Origin: Burkholderiaceae bacterium
GTDB lineage: Bacteria; Pseudomonadota; Gammaproteobacteria; Burkholderiales; Burkholderiaceae
Direction of reading: 5' to 3'
Assembly: GCA_017998575.1 (NCBI GenBank)
Contig: JAGOCV010000001.1
Location: 1-41,125, forward strand
Length of the DNA: 41,125 nt
The notes beneath the pieces are model-generated. The model was not told the DNA's origin and ran no database searches. It saw only the letters and a program-made list of their open reading frames with translations. Below are positions 26,153-33,499 of this stretch, in pieces; within the stretch, counting starts at the first letter, position 1, and the number at the start of each line of letters is the position of its first letter. The position numbers and the translations under genes are program-made.

Positions 26153-27307
26153 TTACGCGCTCTCGGTTTCGCGCGCGATGTCGAGCACGCTGCGCGGGGT
26201 CTTGCCCCAGGCGTAGGGACGCGGCTCGCCCTGCCCGGCCTGCCAGGATTTCTCCAGAGGCAGCAGCGGCATCACCTGGTCCGCGAAGCGGTGGGCTTCC
26301 TCGATCAGCGGATTGCCCGAGACGATGAAAGCCTCGACGCCGAGCGCGCGGTATTCCAGCAGCACCCTGGCCACCGTCTGCGGCCCGCCCACCACCGCCA
26401 GGCCGGGGCCGTGCCGCAGCAGGCCGAAGCCGGACCACAGGCCGGGGTGGATTTCCAGGTCTCGCGCGTGGCGCGGCCGCTCTCCGCCGTGCAGGGCCGT
26501 CTGGCGCACCTGACCCACGGCATCCTGCTTGCGGTTGTTGGCCTGCACGCGCGCGATGGTGTCGTCGCTGGTGTCGTCCAGCATCTGCTGGGCAGCGGCC
26601 CAGGCCTCGTCGTCGGTGTCGCGCACGATCAGGTTCAGGCGGATGCCGTAGCGCAGCTTGCGGCCGTAGGCGGCGGCGCGCGCGCTCACCTGGGCGATGG
26701 TCTCGGCCGTCTGCCTGGGCGGTTCGCCCCAGGTCAGATATGTGTCGACGTGACGCGCGGCCACGTCGATGGCGATGTCCGACGAGCCGCCGAACCACAG
26801 CGGCGGGTAGGGGCGCTGAAGCGAGGGGAACTCGGCCTCGGCGCCCTGCACCTTGAGGAACTCGCCGTCGAAATCGACACGTTCGCCTGCCATCACGCGG
26901 CGGTAGATCTCCAGGAACTCGTCGCAGCGGCGGTAGCGCTCGTCATGGTCCAGGTGCACGCCAGCGGCGGCGAACGAGGTGTGGCCGTTGACGATGTTGA
27001 GCAGCACGCGTCCGCCCGTGTGCTGGTCGAGCGTGGTCACGTGCTTGACCAGCTGCGTCGGCGTGAAGACCGACGGATGCACCGCCAGCAGGAAGCGCAC
27101 GCGCGTGGTCACCGAGGCCAGCGTGGCCGCCGTGACGAACGGGTCGAGCCCGCCCGAGGGCTGCGTGGCGAACAGCGCGCCCGAATAGCCGCGTGCGTCC
27201 AGCGTGGAGGCGAGCGCCTTGAGGTAGTTGATGTCGACCGCGCGCGACCACTTCGGGTCCCACGGATAGCGGCCGTCGCGGTTCACGATGTACCAGAGGA
27301 TTTCCAT
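26153..27307 (-). CDS. SsuD-like FMNH2-dependent monooxygenase
   Basis: 384 residues, closely following E. coli SsuD (381) along its length: PTQLVKHVTTLDQHTGGR, YPPLWFGGSSDIAIDVAARH, YLTWGEPP, DSVGQ-like DAVGQVRQTALHGG, GLLRHGPG. SsuD releases sulfite and an aldehyde from alkanesulfonates, using FMNH2 and O2. By an alignment from memory, the positions of SsuD Cys54, His228 and Tyr331 are here Gly52, Asn (GIRLNLIVR) and Asn (VSGNPLIEE), while Arg226 and Arg297 are kept. The fold and flavin use are therefore clear but the substrate is probably different. No flavin reductase gene is in the operon. The aldolase gene precedes it by 39 bases. Confidence 0.9.
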   Translation of the reverse strand: MEILWYIVNRDGRYPWDPKWSRAVDINYLKALASTLDARGYSGALFATQPSGGLDPFVTAATLASVTTRVRFLLAVHPSVFTPTQLVKHVTTLDQHTGGRVLLNIVNGHTSFAAAGVHLDHDERYRRCDEFLEIYRRVMAGERVDFDGEFLKVQGAEAEFPSLQRPYPPLWFGGSSDIAIDVAARHVDTYLTWGEPPRQTAETIAQVSARAAAYGRKLRYGIRLNLIVRDTDDEAWAAAQQMLDDTSDDTIARVQANNRKQDAVGQVRQTALHGGERPRHARDLEIHPGLWSGFGLLRHGPGLAVVGGPQTVARVLLEYRALGVEAFIVSGNPLIEEAHRFADQVMPLLPLEKSWQAGQGEPRPYAWGKTPRSVLDIARETESA

Positions 27308-27346
27308 GTTGTCTTTCGGGTTCGGGGGAGGGGGAAGGCCGCGCCT

Positions 27347-28042
27347 TCAGGCGCGCGCCATGGGCTGGGCGCCGCCCAGGGCCTGGGCGTGGATGAACAC
27401 GGCGGCCGCGTCGTTGATGCTGGCGAGCAGGTCGGCTGCCTGCGCCACGCTTTCGTGGAAGGCCAGTACACCGTGATTGGCCAGCAGCACGGCGCGCGTG
27501 TCCGGATGCTCGGCCAGCAGTGCGCCGATCTGCGCAACCAGGTCGCCGTTGTCGCGCTCGCCGAAGCGGGTCACCGGGATCTCCACGCGCTGGCCACGGT
27601 TGTAGAGCGGCTCGTAGTGCGGCGGGATCGGCCGGTGCGCGACGGCGAAGGCGGTGGCGTAGGGCGAGTGCGAGTGGATCGACATGCGCGTGCCCGGCCG
27701 CGACAGCGCCAGCAGATGCATGCCGATGACCGAGCGGATGCCCTTGCCGAGACGGCCGGCCACGAACTCGCCGTCGAAGGTGACGACGCCGAAGTCCTCC
27801 GGACCAAGGTCGCGTGGCAGGCCGCGCGCGGTGATCAGGACGTGGCCGTCGGCGTCTTCCAGCCGCACGGCGATGTTGGCGGCGCCGCCCTGCAGCGCGC
27901 CGCGCTCGTGCAGCAGCCCCACCTGGTGCAGCACCTGCGCGCGCAACTGCGCGTCGCGCGGGCCCAGTGCCAGAGGCGTGCCGGCAATCGGCACCATCGA
28001 GGAACCGAAGGCGATGGCGGAGGGGGTGGCGGTGGAAGACAT
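27347..28042 (-). CDS. Class II aldolase/adducin-family protein
   Basis: 231 residues with the class II aldolase fold. Features are N-terminal helices, GAANIAVRLED, the zinc ligands HSHSPYATAFAV (about 140-151) and NHGVLAFHESV with the third His. Family members are Zn aldolases or decarboxylases acting on small hydroxy-carbonyl compounds, often phosphorylated. It is the first gene of the organosulfur operon, so it may process the carbon skeleton or aldehyde left after C-S cleavage; that role is inference. ATG 28042 is preferred since in-frame sequence upstream of it runs into the regulatory region. Confidence 0.85.
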   Translation of the reverse strand: MSSTATPSAIAFGSSMVPIAGTPLALGPRDAQLRAQVLHQVGLLHERGALQGGAANIAVRLEDADGHVLITARGLPRDLGPEDFGVVTFDGEFVAGRLGKGIRSVIGMHLLALSRPGTRMSIHSHSPYATAFAVAHRPIPPHYEPLYNRGQRVEIPVTRFGERDNGDLVAQIGALLAEHPDTRAVLLANHGVLAFHESVAQAADLLASINDAAAVFIHAQALGGAQPMARA

Positions 28043-28126
28043 GGCGTCGTGGGGCGCGCGTGCGGCGTCTGAACGGAAGCGGATGACGGTCAAGCAAGCA
28101 CGCGGATCACCGTCGATCAGTCCATT

Positions 28127-28157
28127 CTTGGTTGAACACGACGACGGGCCAACCAAG
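28127..28157. promoter_or_regulatory. Inverted repeat upstream of the organosulfur operon
   Basis: CTTGGTTG (28127-28134) and CAACCAAG (28150-28157) form a perfect 8-base inverted repeat over a 15-base spacer, 85-115 bases before the aldolase start. The length and TTG...CAA ends would suit a LysR-type regulator, the class (CysB, Cbl, SsuR) that controls sulfonate genes elsewhere. No regulator gene is in the operon. The rest of the 28043-28340 gap holds no gene. Confidence 0.5.
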
Positions 28158-28260
28158 CATTCCGAGGATGCATATGCGGCGAACGAGCAAGCCGCTGCCA
28201 TCAGCTCATGAACATTTCCGATCCGCCGCTGCTACGGGAAAACCCAAGCAAGAATTCGCC

Positions 28261-28276
28261 AACCGAGTGGTCGGTT
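28261..28276. promoter_or_regulatory. PaaR/TetR-like operator before paaG
   Basis: AACCGA-GTGG-TCGGTT is a perfect 6-base inverted repeat. ACCGA...TCGGT palindromes of this size are characteristic of TetR-family PaaR regulators of phenylacetate genes in betaproteobacteria. The right arm would act as the -35 for a -10-like TAGATT at 28293-28298 (16-base spacing), so repressor binding would block the promoter. Confidence 0.6.
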
Positions 28277-28303
28277 ATCGATGCGTTGATGCTAGATTTC
28301 CCG

Positions 28304-28325
28304 CAGGACGCGCAGCTGCGTCCTG
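28304..28325 (+). promoter_or_regulatory. 5' leader hairpin of the paaGIK mRNA
   Basis: CAGGACGC (28304-28311) pairs with GCGTCCTG (28318-28325) over a 6-base loop. The predicted +1 from the TAGATT -10 is near 28305, so the hairpin would sit at the very 5' end, and the ribosome-binding AAGGAG follows immediately (28326-28331). It could stabilise the mRNA or gate ribosome access. Confidence 0.5.
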
Positions 28326-28340
28326 AAGGAGACAAGCCCG

Positions 28341-29147
28341 ATGACCGAACCCGCCGTCACGTATGCGGTGCATGGCGCCGTGGCCGTGGCCACGCTCAAC
28401 CGGCCGCAGGCGCTCAACGCCTTCACGCGACAGATGCACGAGGATCTGCGCGCCGCCTGCGACCGCGCCGAGGCCGACGCAGATATCCGTGCGCTGGTGA
28501 TCACTGGCGCCGGCCGCGGCTTCTGCGCGGGCGCCGATCTGTCCGAGTTCGATTTCGCGCCCGGCCCCGGCCTGGTGGAGCGGGCCGACCCCGGCCCCGT
28601 GATCGAGCAGAACTTCAACCCCACGGCGCGTCGCCTCATGGGCCTGCGCGTGCCCACGGTGGCGGCCGTCAACGGCGTGGCGGCCGGTGCCGGGGCGTCG
28701 CTGGCGATGAGCTGCGATCTGGTGGTCGCCAGCAGCGGCGCCAGCTTCATCCAGGCGTTCAGCCGCATCGGCCTGATTCCCGATGCGGGCGGCAGCTGGC
28801 TGCTGCCGCAGCGCGTGGGCCTGGCGCGCGCGCTGGGCCTGGCGATCACGGGCGACAAGCTCACCGCCGTGCAGGCGCAACAGTGGGGCCTGGTGTGGGA
28901 GGTGGTGGACGGCGACGGCGCGCAGTGCGTGCAGGCCGCGCTGTCGCTGGCCGAACGGCTGGCCGCCATGCCGACACGCGCGCTGGTGGCCACGCGCCAG
29001 CTCATGCGCGAGGGCGCCACGCGCACGTGGGACGAACAGCTCGATGCCGAGCGCGACATGCAGTCGGCGCTGGGACGCACGCACGATTACATCGAAGGCG
29101 TGACCGCCTTCCTCGAGAAGCGCGCGCCGCGCTTCAGGGGCGAATGA
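28341..29147 (+). CDS. paaG: 2-(1,2-epoxyphenyl)acetyl-CoA isomerase PaaG
   Basis: 268-residue crotonase-family enzyme of the phenylacetyl-CoA pathway, converting the ring epoxide to the oxepin-CoA. Motifs: GRGFCAGADLSEFDF (oxyanion hole), NGVAAGAGASLAMSCDLVVA and SRIGLIPDAGGSWLLP. The first hydratase Glu is replaced by Ser (GASLAM), and the second active-site position is Asp in PDAGG, as expected for PaaG-type isomerases. AAGGAG stands 9 bases before the ATG. The stop overlaps the paaI start. The operon is paaG-paaI-paaK behind a PaaR-like operator. Confidence 0.88.
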   Translation: MTEPAVTYAVHGAVAVATLNRPQALNAFTRQMHEDLRAACDRAEADADIRALVITGAGRGFCAGADLSEFDFAPGPGLVERADPGPVIEQNFNPTARRLMGLRVPTVAAVNGVAAGAGASLAMSCDLVVASSGASFIQAFSRIGLIPDAGGSWLLPQRVGLARALGLAITGDKLTAVQAQQWGLVWEVVDGDGAQCVQAALSLAERLAAMPTRALVATRQLMREGATRTWDEQLDAERDMQSALGRTHDYIEGVTAFLEKRAPRFRGE

Positions 29148-29599
29148 TGGCCGCCCCGCTGACGCCCGACGAACGCGCGCGCCGCGTCGGTGAGGCCATG
29201 TTCGCGGACGACCGCGCCTCGCGCGAGACCATGGGCATGGCGCTGGTGTCGTGCTCGCCGGGCCGCGCCGTCATGCGCATGGAAGTGCGCGAGCTTCACC
29301 TCAACGGCCACCGCATCTGCCACGGCGGCTTCATCTTCACGCTGGCCGATTCCACCTTCGCCTTCGCGTGCAACAGCTACAACCGCGCGGCGGTGGCCGC
29401 CGGCGGCAGCATCGAATTCCTGCGCCCGGGCGAGCTGGGCGACGTGCTGACCTGCGAGGGCACCGAGCAGGTGCTGTCGGGCCGGCACGGCATCTACGAC
29501 ATGCGCGTGACCAATCAGCGCGGCGAAACCGTGGCGCTGCTGCGCGGCAAGAGCGCGCAGATCCAGGGCACCGTCTTCCACGAGGAGCCATCCCCATGA
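29144..29599 (+). CDS. paaI: Hydroxyphenylacetyl-CoA thioesterase PaaI
   Basis: 151-residue hotdog-fold thioesterase thought to rescue CoA from dead-end phenylacetate intermediates. LNGHRICHGGFIFTLADSTFAFACNSYN (split: NGHRICHGGFIF, LADSTFAFACNSYN) is the PaaI signature with the conserved Asp, and GGSIEFLRPGELGDVL follows. Two ATG codons (29144 and 29147) are both in frame; the first overlaps the paaG stop as ATGA. Its own stop overlaps the paaK start as ATGA, so all three genes are translationally coupled. Confidence 0.93.
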   Translation: MMAAPLTPDERARRVGEAMFADDRASRETMGMALVSCSPGRAVMRMEVRELHLNGHRICHGGFIFTLADSTFAFACNSYNRAAVAAGGSIEFLRPGELGDVLTCEGTEQVLSGRHGIYDMRVTNQRGETVALLRGKSAQIQGTVFHEEPSP

Positions 29600-30894
29600 C
29601 CGCCAGCTTTGCGCTCGAGCCGATCGAGCGGGCATCCACCGACGAGTTGCGCGCGCTGCAGCTCAAGCGCCTGAAGGCCACGCTCTCGCACGCGTGGCGC
29701 AATTCGCCCGTCTACCGGGCCAAGTTCGACGCGGCCGGCGTGCATCCCGACGACTGCCGCTCGCTCGCCGATCTGGCGAAGTTCCCGTTCACCACCAAGG
29801 CCGACCTGCGCGACAACTACCCGTTCGGCCTGTTCGCCGTGCCGCGCGAGCAGTGCGTGCGCCTGCATGCTTCCAGCGGCACCACCGGCAAGCCCACGGT
29901 GGTGGGCTACACCCGCAACGACATCGAGATGTGGTCGCACTGCATGGCGCGCAGCCTGCGCGCGGCGGGCGCGCGGCCCGGCGACCTGGTGCACGTGAGC
30001 TACGGCTACGGCCTCTTCACCGGCGGCCTGGGCGCGCACTACGGCGCCGAGAAGCTGGGCCTCACCGTCGTGCCCTTCGGCGGCGGGCAGACCGAACGCC
30101 AGGTGCAGCTGATCAACGACTTCCGCCCCGACATCGTCATGGTCACGCCCAGCTACATGCTGGCCATGGCCGACGAGTTCGAACGCCAGGGCATCGATCC
30201 GGCCAGCACCAGCCTGCGCCTGGGCATCTTCGGCGCCGAACCCTGGACCAACGACATGCGCGCGGCGATCGAGCGGCGCATGGGCATCGACGCGGTGGAC
30301 ATCTACGGCCTGTCGGAAGTCATCGGCCCCGGCGTGGCCAACGAGTGCGTGGAGACCAAGGACGGCCCCACCATCTGGGAAGACCATTTCTTTCCCGAGA
30401 TCGTCGATCCGGCCACTGGCGAGCCCGTGGCCGACGGCGAGATGGGCGAGCTGGTCTTCACCAGCCTGACCAAGGAAGCCCTGCCCATCATCCGCTACCG
30501 CACACGCGATCTCACACGCCTCTTGCCAGGCACGGCGCGCACCATGCGCCGCATGGAAAAGATCACCGGCCGCAGCGACGACATGATGATCGTGCGCGGC
30601 GTGAACGTGTTTCCCACGCAGATCGAGGAGCTCATCCTGCGCCAGCAGGCGCTGGCGCCGCACTACCAGTGCGTGCTCTCGCGCGAAGGCGCCATGGATT
30701 CGCTGGCCGTGGTGGTGGAAGTGCGCGCCGGCCTCTCGCACGACACGCCCGCCGCGCGGCAGGCCGTGGTCGACCTGCAGCACGACATCAAGGCCTACGT
30801 GGGCACGACCGCGCGCGTCGAGGTGCGGCCCGAGGGCAGCATGGAGCGCAGCATGGGAAAGGCCAAGCGCGTGCTGGACCTGCGGGCGCGCTGA
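29596..30894 (+). CDS. paaK: Phenylacetate-CoA ligase
   Basis: 432-residue adenylate-forming enzyme that activates phenylacetate with ATP and CoA, the entry step of the aerobic hybrid pathway. Motifs: HASSGTTGKPT (91-101), DIYGLSEVIGPG, YRTRDLTRL and the C-terminal SMGKAKRV with the conserved Lys. Length and sequence are typical. It is the last gene of the coupled paaGIK unit; the ring-epoxidase genes paaABCDE and paaZ are not in this window. It converges on the M61 peptidase gene with only 24 bases between stops and no clear terminator. Confidence 0.95.
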   Translation: MTASFALEPIERASTDELRALQLKRLKATLSHAWRNSPVYRAKFDAAGVHPDDCRSLADLAKFPFTTKADLRDNYPFGLFAVPREQCVRLHASSGTTGKPTVVGYTRNDIEMWSHCMARSLRAAGARPGDLVHVSYGYGLFTGGLGAHYGAEKLGLTVVPFGGGQTERQVQLINDFRPDIVMVTPSYMLAMADEFERQGIDPASTSLRLGIFGAEPWTNDMRAAIERRMGIDAVDIYGLSEVIGPGVANECVETKDGPTIWEDHFFPEIVDPATGEPVADGEMGELVFTSLTKEALPIIRYRTRDLTRLLPGTARTMRRMEKITGRSDDMMIVRGVNVFPTQIEELILRQQALAPHYQCVLSREGAMDSLAVVVEVRAGLSHDTPAARQAVVDLQHDIKAYVGTTARVEVRPEGSMERSMGKAKRVLDLRAR

Positions 30895-30918
30895 ACGCCC
30901 CGACGACCGGAAGGCCGC

Positions 30919-32700
30919 TCAGTCCAGCCAGCCGCCCAATGCCTTGGCATCGCGCGCCGACAACCGCCACGTGGTGGCGCCCTGCGGCAGTTCGAGCGGC
31001 AGTCGCAGCAGGCGCTTGTCGCGCGCGACGACGGCGGTGATGCGGCGCGCGGCCGTGCCCGCGTAGAGCGCGATGTCGTCGAGCCGGCCGATGCGCCAGC
31101 CCTGCGGCTCGGCGCCGCGGCGCGCAGGCAGCTCGATGCCCAGCCATTCGTCGCCGGCGGCCAGCCCGGCCTGCTGGCCGGCGCCGCCGGACAGCACCAT
31201 CTTCACCTGCACGGCCTGGCCTTCGGTCACGCGCAGGCCCAGCGCCTGCGCCATCTGCGCCGGATCGTCATGCACCTGGGCGCCGTGCTTTTCCAGCAGC
31301 GGGCGCAGCGGCAGCTCGTCGGTGCCGTGAACCCAGGCCGCGATCTCGCGCGTGAACGCCCGTCCGCCCACATCTTCGAGCACGGCGGCGAAGTCGGCCT
31401 CGGTCATCGGGCCGGCGGCGCAGCGCTGCCACAGCCCACGCATCACGTCGTCGAGCGTGCCGCGGCCTTCGGCGCGCAGCGTGAGGTCGAATGCCAGACC
31501 CACCAGCGCGCCCTTGGTGTAGTAGCTGACGGTGGCATTGGGCGTGTTCTCGTCCTGGCGGTAGTACTTGACCCAGGCGTCGAAGCTGGCCTGCGCCACC
31601 GACTGCACGAAGCGCCCTGGCGTCTGCAGCACCTGGTTGGCCGTCTTGCACAGCAGGCGCAGGTAGGTGGCGTCGTCGATCAGGCCGGTGCGCCGCAGGA
31701 ACAGGTCGTCGTAGTAGCTGGTGAAGCCTTCGAAGAACCACAGCAGCTGGCTGTAGTTCTCGGCGTCGTAGCGGTAGCGCTCGAACTCGGCCGGCCGCAG
31801 GCGCTTGACGCTCCAGGTGTGGAAGTACTCGTGGCTGACCAGGCCCAGCAGCGTGGTGTAGCCGTCGGTGCTGCGCGCATCGCCCAGGCGGGGCAGGTCG
31901 CGCCGGTCGCAGATGAGCGCCGTGGAGTTGCGGTGTTCCAGCCCGCCGTAGCCATCGTTGACGGCGTTGAGCAGGAACACGTAGCTCTTGAACGGCGGAC
32001 GGCGCGAGCCGTGCCAGAAGCGGATCTGCGCCTCGCAGATGCGGCGCGTGTCGCGCAGCAGGCGCTCGCCGTCGAACGAGGCGGGCGCACCGGCCACGAC
32101 GAAGCGGTGGTTCACGCCACCGGCCTTGAAGCGCCCGCTCCAGAACGCGCCCATCTCGACGGGGCAGTCGGCCAGCTCGTCATAGTCCTGTGCCACATAG
32201 CTGCCAAAGCCGCGCGAATCGACGGAGACTGGCGTGAGCCCGGTGGCCAGTTCCCAGCGCGGCGTGCCACGCGGCAGGCGGGGCGGGGGCAGCTCGATGG
32301 CGTGCAGGCCGCCCTGCTGGCCTTCCACGCGCAGGCACACGCTGGTCGGGTTGAAGAAGCAGCGGCTCTCGTCGAGCCAGGCGGTACGCACCGAGTTGTC
32401 GAAGGCGTACACCTCCCACGACAGTTCGAGCGGTTTGGATGGGTCGGCCTGTACGCGCCAGCGCGCCTTGTCGATCTGCTCCACGGTCAGCTCGTGGCGG
32501 CCCTGGCGCGCCACCAGGCGCTGCAGGTGGCGCGAGAACTCGCGCACCAGGTAGCTGCCCGGAATCCAGACCGGCAGCGACAGCTCGGTGACAGCCTGCG
32601 GATGATCGATGCGCAGGCTGGCGTGCAGCAGGTGCTCGTGCGTGCTGCCGATCTCGACGCGGTAGTGCAGCGCCGCGGCGCCCTGTGCGCGCCCCGCCAT
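30919..32700 (-). CDS. M61 family glycyl-aminopeptidase-like metalloprotease with PDZ domain
   Basis: 593 residues: N-terminal M61 beta domain (about 10-205), catalytic thermolysin-like domain with GGLEHRNS (253-260), zinc site HEYFH (290-294) and WFFEGFTSYYDD (third ligand Glu324), and a C-terminal PDZ domain (about 485-570). No signal peptide is seen at the chosen ATG, so it appears cytoplasmic. The ATG at 32700 overlaps the dsbC-like stop by one base (TGATG), which argues against longer upstream starts. Order ubiH-like, dsbC-like, M61 on one strand suggests one operon. Confidence 0.92.
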   Translation of the reverse strand: MAGRAQGAAALHYRVEIGSTHEHLLHASLRIDHPQAVTELSLPVWIPGSYLVREFSRHLQRLVARQGRHELTVEQIDKARWRVQADPSKPLELSWEVYAFDNSVRTAWLDESRCFFNPTSVCLRVEGQQGGLHAIELPPPRLPRGTPRWELATGLTPVSVDSRGFGSYVAQDYDELADCPVEMGAFWSGRFKAGGVNHRFVVAGAPASFDGERLLRDTRRICEAQIRFWHGSRRPPFKSYVFLLNAVNDGYGGLEHRNSTALICDRRDLPRLGDARSTDGYTTLLGLVSHEYFHTWSVKRLRPAEFERYRYDAENYSQLLWFFEGFTSYYDDLFLRRTGLIDDATYLRLLCKTANQVLQTPGRFVQSVAQASFDAWVKYYRQDENTPNATVSYYTKGALVGLAFDLTLRAEGRGTLDDVMRGLWQRCAAGPMTEADFAAVLEDVGGRAFTREIAAWVHGTDELPLRPLLEKHGAQVHDDPAQMAQALGLRVTEGQAVQVKMVLSGGAGQQAGLAAGDEWLGIELPARRGAEPQGWRIGRLDDIALYAGTAARRITAVVARDKRLLRLPLELPQGATTWRLSARDAKALGGWLD

Positions 32701-33425
32701 CACTTGCTGGAGCTGGCGAGTTGCGCTTCGACCTGGCTGGCGTTGATGGCGCCGGGGATGCGCGTGCCGTCCGAGAAGATCAGCGTGGGCGTGCCGGTGA
32801 TCTTGTACTTGCGGCCGAACTCGACGTTGCGCTGCAGCGCGGCCGGATCGCAGGCACCGCTCACGGGCGGGATGGCGGCCTCGCGCACCATGTAGTCCTG
32901 CCACACGCGGCCCTTGTCCTTGGCGCACCAGATGGCGCGGCTTTTCTCGACCGAGTCCTGGCCCAGGATGGGATAGAGGAACATGTGGATCGTGACGTTG
33001 TCCACCTTCTGCAGGTCGCGCTCGAAGCGCTTGCAGTAGCCGCAGTTGGGGTCTTCGAACACCGCCAGCTTGCGCTTGCCGTTGCCGCGCACGATGGTGA
33101 ACGCATCCTTGACGGGCAGCGAAGCGAAGTCGACCGCGGTGAGCCTGGCGATGCGCTCCTCCGTCAGGTCGCGCTGTTCCTTGGTGTCGATCAGGTTGCC
33201 CTGGATGAGGAAGTTGCCCTGGGCGTCGGTGTAGAAAATTTCCGAGCCGTTGACGCGTACCTCGAACAGGCCGGGCATGGGCGCGGGCACCACTTCGTCG
33301 ATGGACGGCATGCGCGGCAGGCGCTCGGCCAGGTTTTTGCGGATCACGGCCTCGTTGGCCAGCGCGCCGACGCTGAAGGCGAAGGCCGCGCAGGCCAGGA
33401 CGAGTCGTTGGTGGAGTTTCTTCAT
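32700..33425 (-). CDS. dsbC: DsbC-family thiol:disulfide interchange protein
   Basis: 241 residues with a Sec signal peptide (MKKLHQRLVLACAAFAF..., cleavage near ALA at 24), an N-terminal dimerisation domain (about 25-90) and a thioredoxin fold with active site CGYC (128-131). Cis-Pro is in TGTPT (210-214), and a second cysteine pair (C167, C192) is present as in E. coli DsbC. It isomerises wrong disulfides in the periplasm and would be kept reduced by DsbD. The MKKLHQR start (33425) is preferred to an in-frame ATG 33 bases upstream because it begins directly at the signal peptide. Confidence 0.93.
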   Translation of the reverse strand: MKKLHQRLVLACAAFAFSVGALANEAVIRKNLAERLPRMPSIDEVVPAPMPGLFEVRVNGSEIFYTDAQGNFLIQGNLIDTKEQRDLTEERIARLTAVDFASLPVKDAFTIVRGNGKRKLAVFEDPNCGYCKRFERDLQKVDNVTIHMFLYPILGQDSVEKSRAIWCAKDKGRVWQDYMVREAAIPPVSGACDPAALQRNVEFGRKYKITGTPTLIFSDGTRIPGAINASQVEAQLASSSK

Positions 33426-33499
33426 GGTGTCTTGTAGCCCGATATCCAGTGCCGGCACCGTGCCGGCGGTCGCAGCGCCCGTCTCGCGCGCCGGTGGCT

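Noticed and set aside
28208..28326. Short plus-strand frame beginning with ATG at 28208
   Set aside because: It has no ribosome-binding site and runs through the operator, promoter and leader hairpin of paaG without homology to any family.
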